Shown in pieces: positions 63,855 to 64,000 of a stretch of DNA of 64,000 nucleotides. The stretch is from Trichoplusia ni (Eukaryota; Arthropoda; Insecta; Lepidoptera; Noctuidae), in NCBI RefSeq assembly GCF_003590095.1, contig NC_039488.1, positions 7,130,001 to 7,194,000 of the forward strand, read 5' to 3'. Below the pieces are notes generated by a model that worked only from the letters and a program-made list of their open reading frames with translations, was not told where the DNA came from and searched no databases. Made by a program: the position numbers and the translations under genes. Within the stretch, counting starts at the first letter, position 1, and each line of letters starts with the position of its first letter.

Positions 63855-64000
63855 GTGTCGTTGGGCGTATCACAAACATTCAAGTCACATGCACAAAGAC
63901 ACCCAGACTCAGGACAAGCATTCGTGGACAAAAGCTTGTCTCACGAGGGTGTCGAACTCGCGACACGTCGTGCTCAGTGGATATCGCGTGGTGACCTCTA
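63855..64000 (-). repeat. SINE family A, cut by the window edge
   Basis: On the minus strand: ATATCCACTGAGCACGACG, B-box area GTTCGACACCC, CGAATGCTTGTCC and CTTTGTGCATGTGACTTG. The head runs past the end of the window. Confidence 0.75.

Noticed and set aside
3023..64000. tRNA genes at the many A-box/B-box sequences
   Set aside because: They recur with the same long body after the T arm and cannot form full acceptor stems. They are SINEs.
1..64000. A new multi-gene defence, biosynthetic or viral system
   Set aside because: Only three unrelated ordinary host genes and dead transposons can be supported. No gene cluster, phage or virus gene set is visible.

Overview
This window is eukaryotic DNA from a moth, most likely a noctuoid. 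Three lines of evidence support this. All genes are split by GT-AG introns. The intergenic and intronic DNA is AT-rich. It is also packed with repeat types typical of Lepidoptera: tRNA-headed SINEs, a 5S-rRNA-headed SINE with an ATGATG-type tail, short non-autonomous Helitrons (TC...hairpin...CTAG, inserted between A and T), small MITEs, and RTE- and CR1-like LINE scraps. Nothing prokaryotic, viral or CRISPR-like was seen. The species cannot be fixed from the sequence alone.

Three host genes were rebuilt exon by exon, each with phase-compatible splice sites from start to stop. (1) Lachesin, minus strand, 15120 to 5762: nine exons, 362 residues, a secreted three-Ig-domain adhesion protein with a probable GPI-anchor tail. 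(2) A zinc-dependent medium-chain (polyol-type) dehydrogenase, plus strand, 20766 to 28077: eight exons, 344 residues, all zinc ligands and the Rossmann glycine motif present. (3) A secreted trypsin-like serine protease, plus strand, 39472 to 47430: six exons, 337 residues, complete catalytic triad. Genes 1 and 2 are transcribed divergently from the repeat-filled 15.1-20.7 kb interval. The three genes have unrelated functions, and nothing suggests that they work together.

Layout: 0-0.45 kb is a LINE remnant. 0.5-5.7 kb is non-coding with two MITEs and a SINE. 5.8-15.1 kb is lachesin with many transposons in its introns. 15.1-20.7 kb is intergenic. 20.8-28.1 kb is the dehydrogenase, whose sixth intron holds the helicase end of a once-autonomous Helitron. 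28.1-39.4 kb is a transposon graveyard. 39.5-47.4 kb is the protease. 47.5-64 kb is non-coding and repeat-rich.

The most noteworthy observations are: a tandemly duplicated splice acceptor before the catalytic-serine exon of the protease, whose upstream copy leads at once to a stop; a MITE nested in a SINE with an exact 6-bp target duplication; an exact 100-bp duplication of a Helitron 5' end; a 5S-rRNA-derived SINE whose tail resembles that of an RTE LINE; and an approximately 900-bp element with long inverted termini at 61.8-62.7 kb. I found no convincing new multi-gene system.
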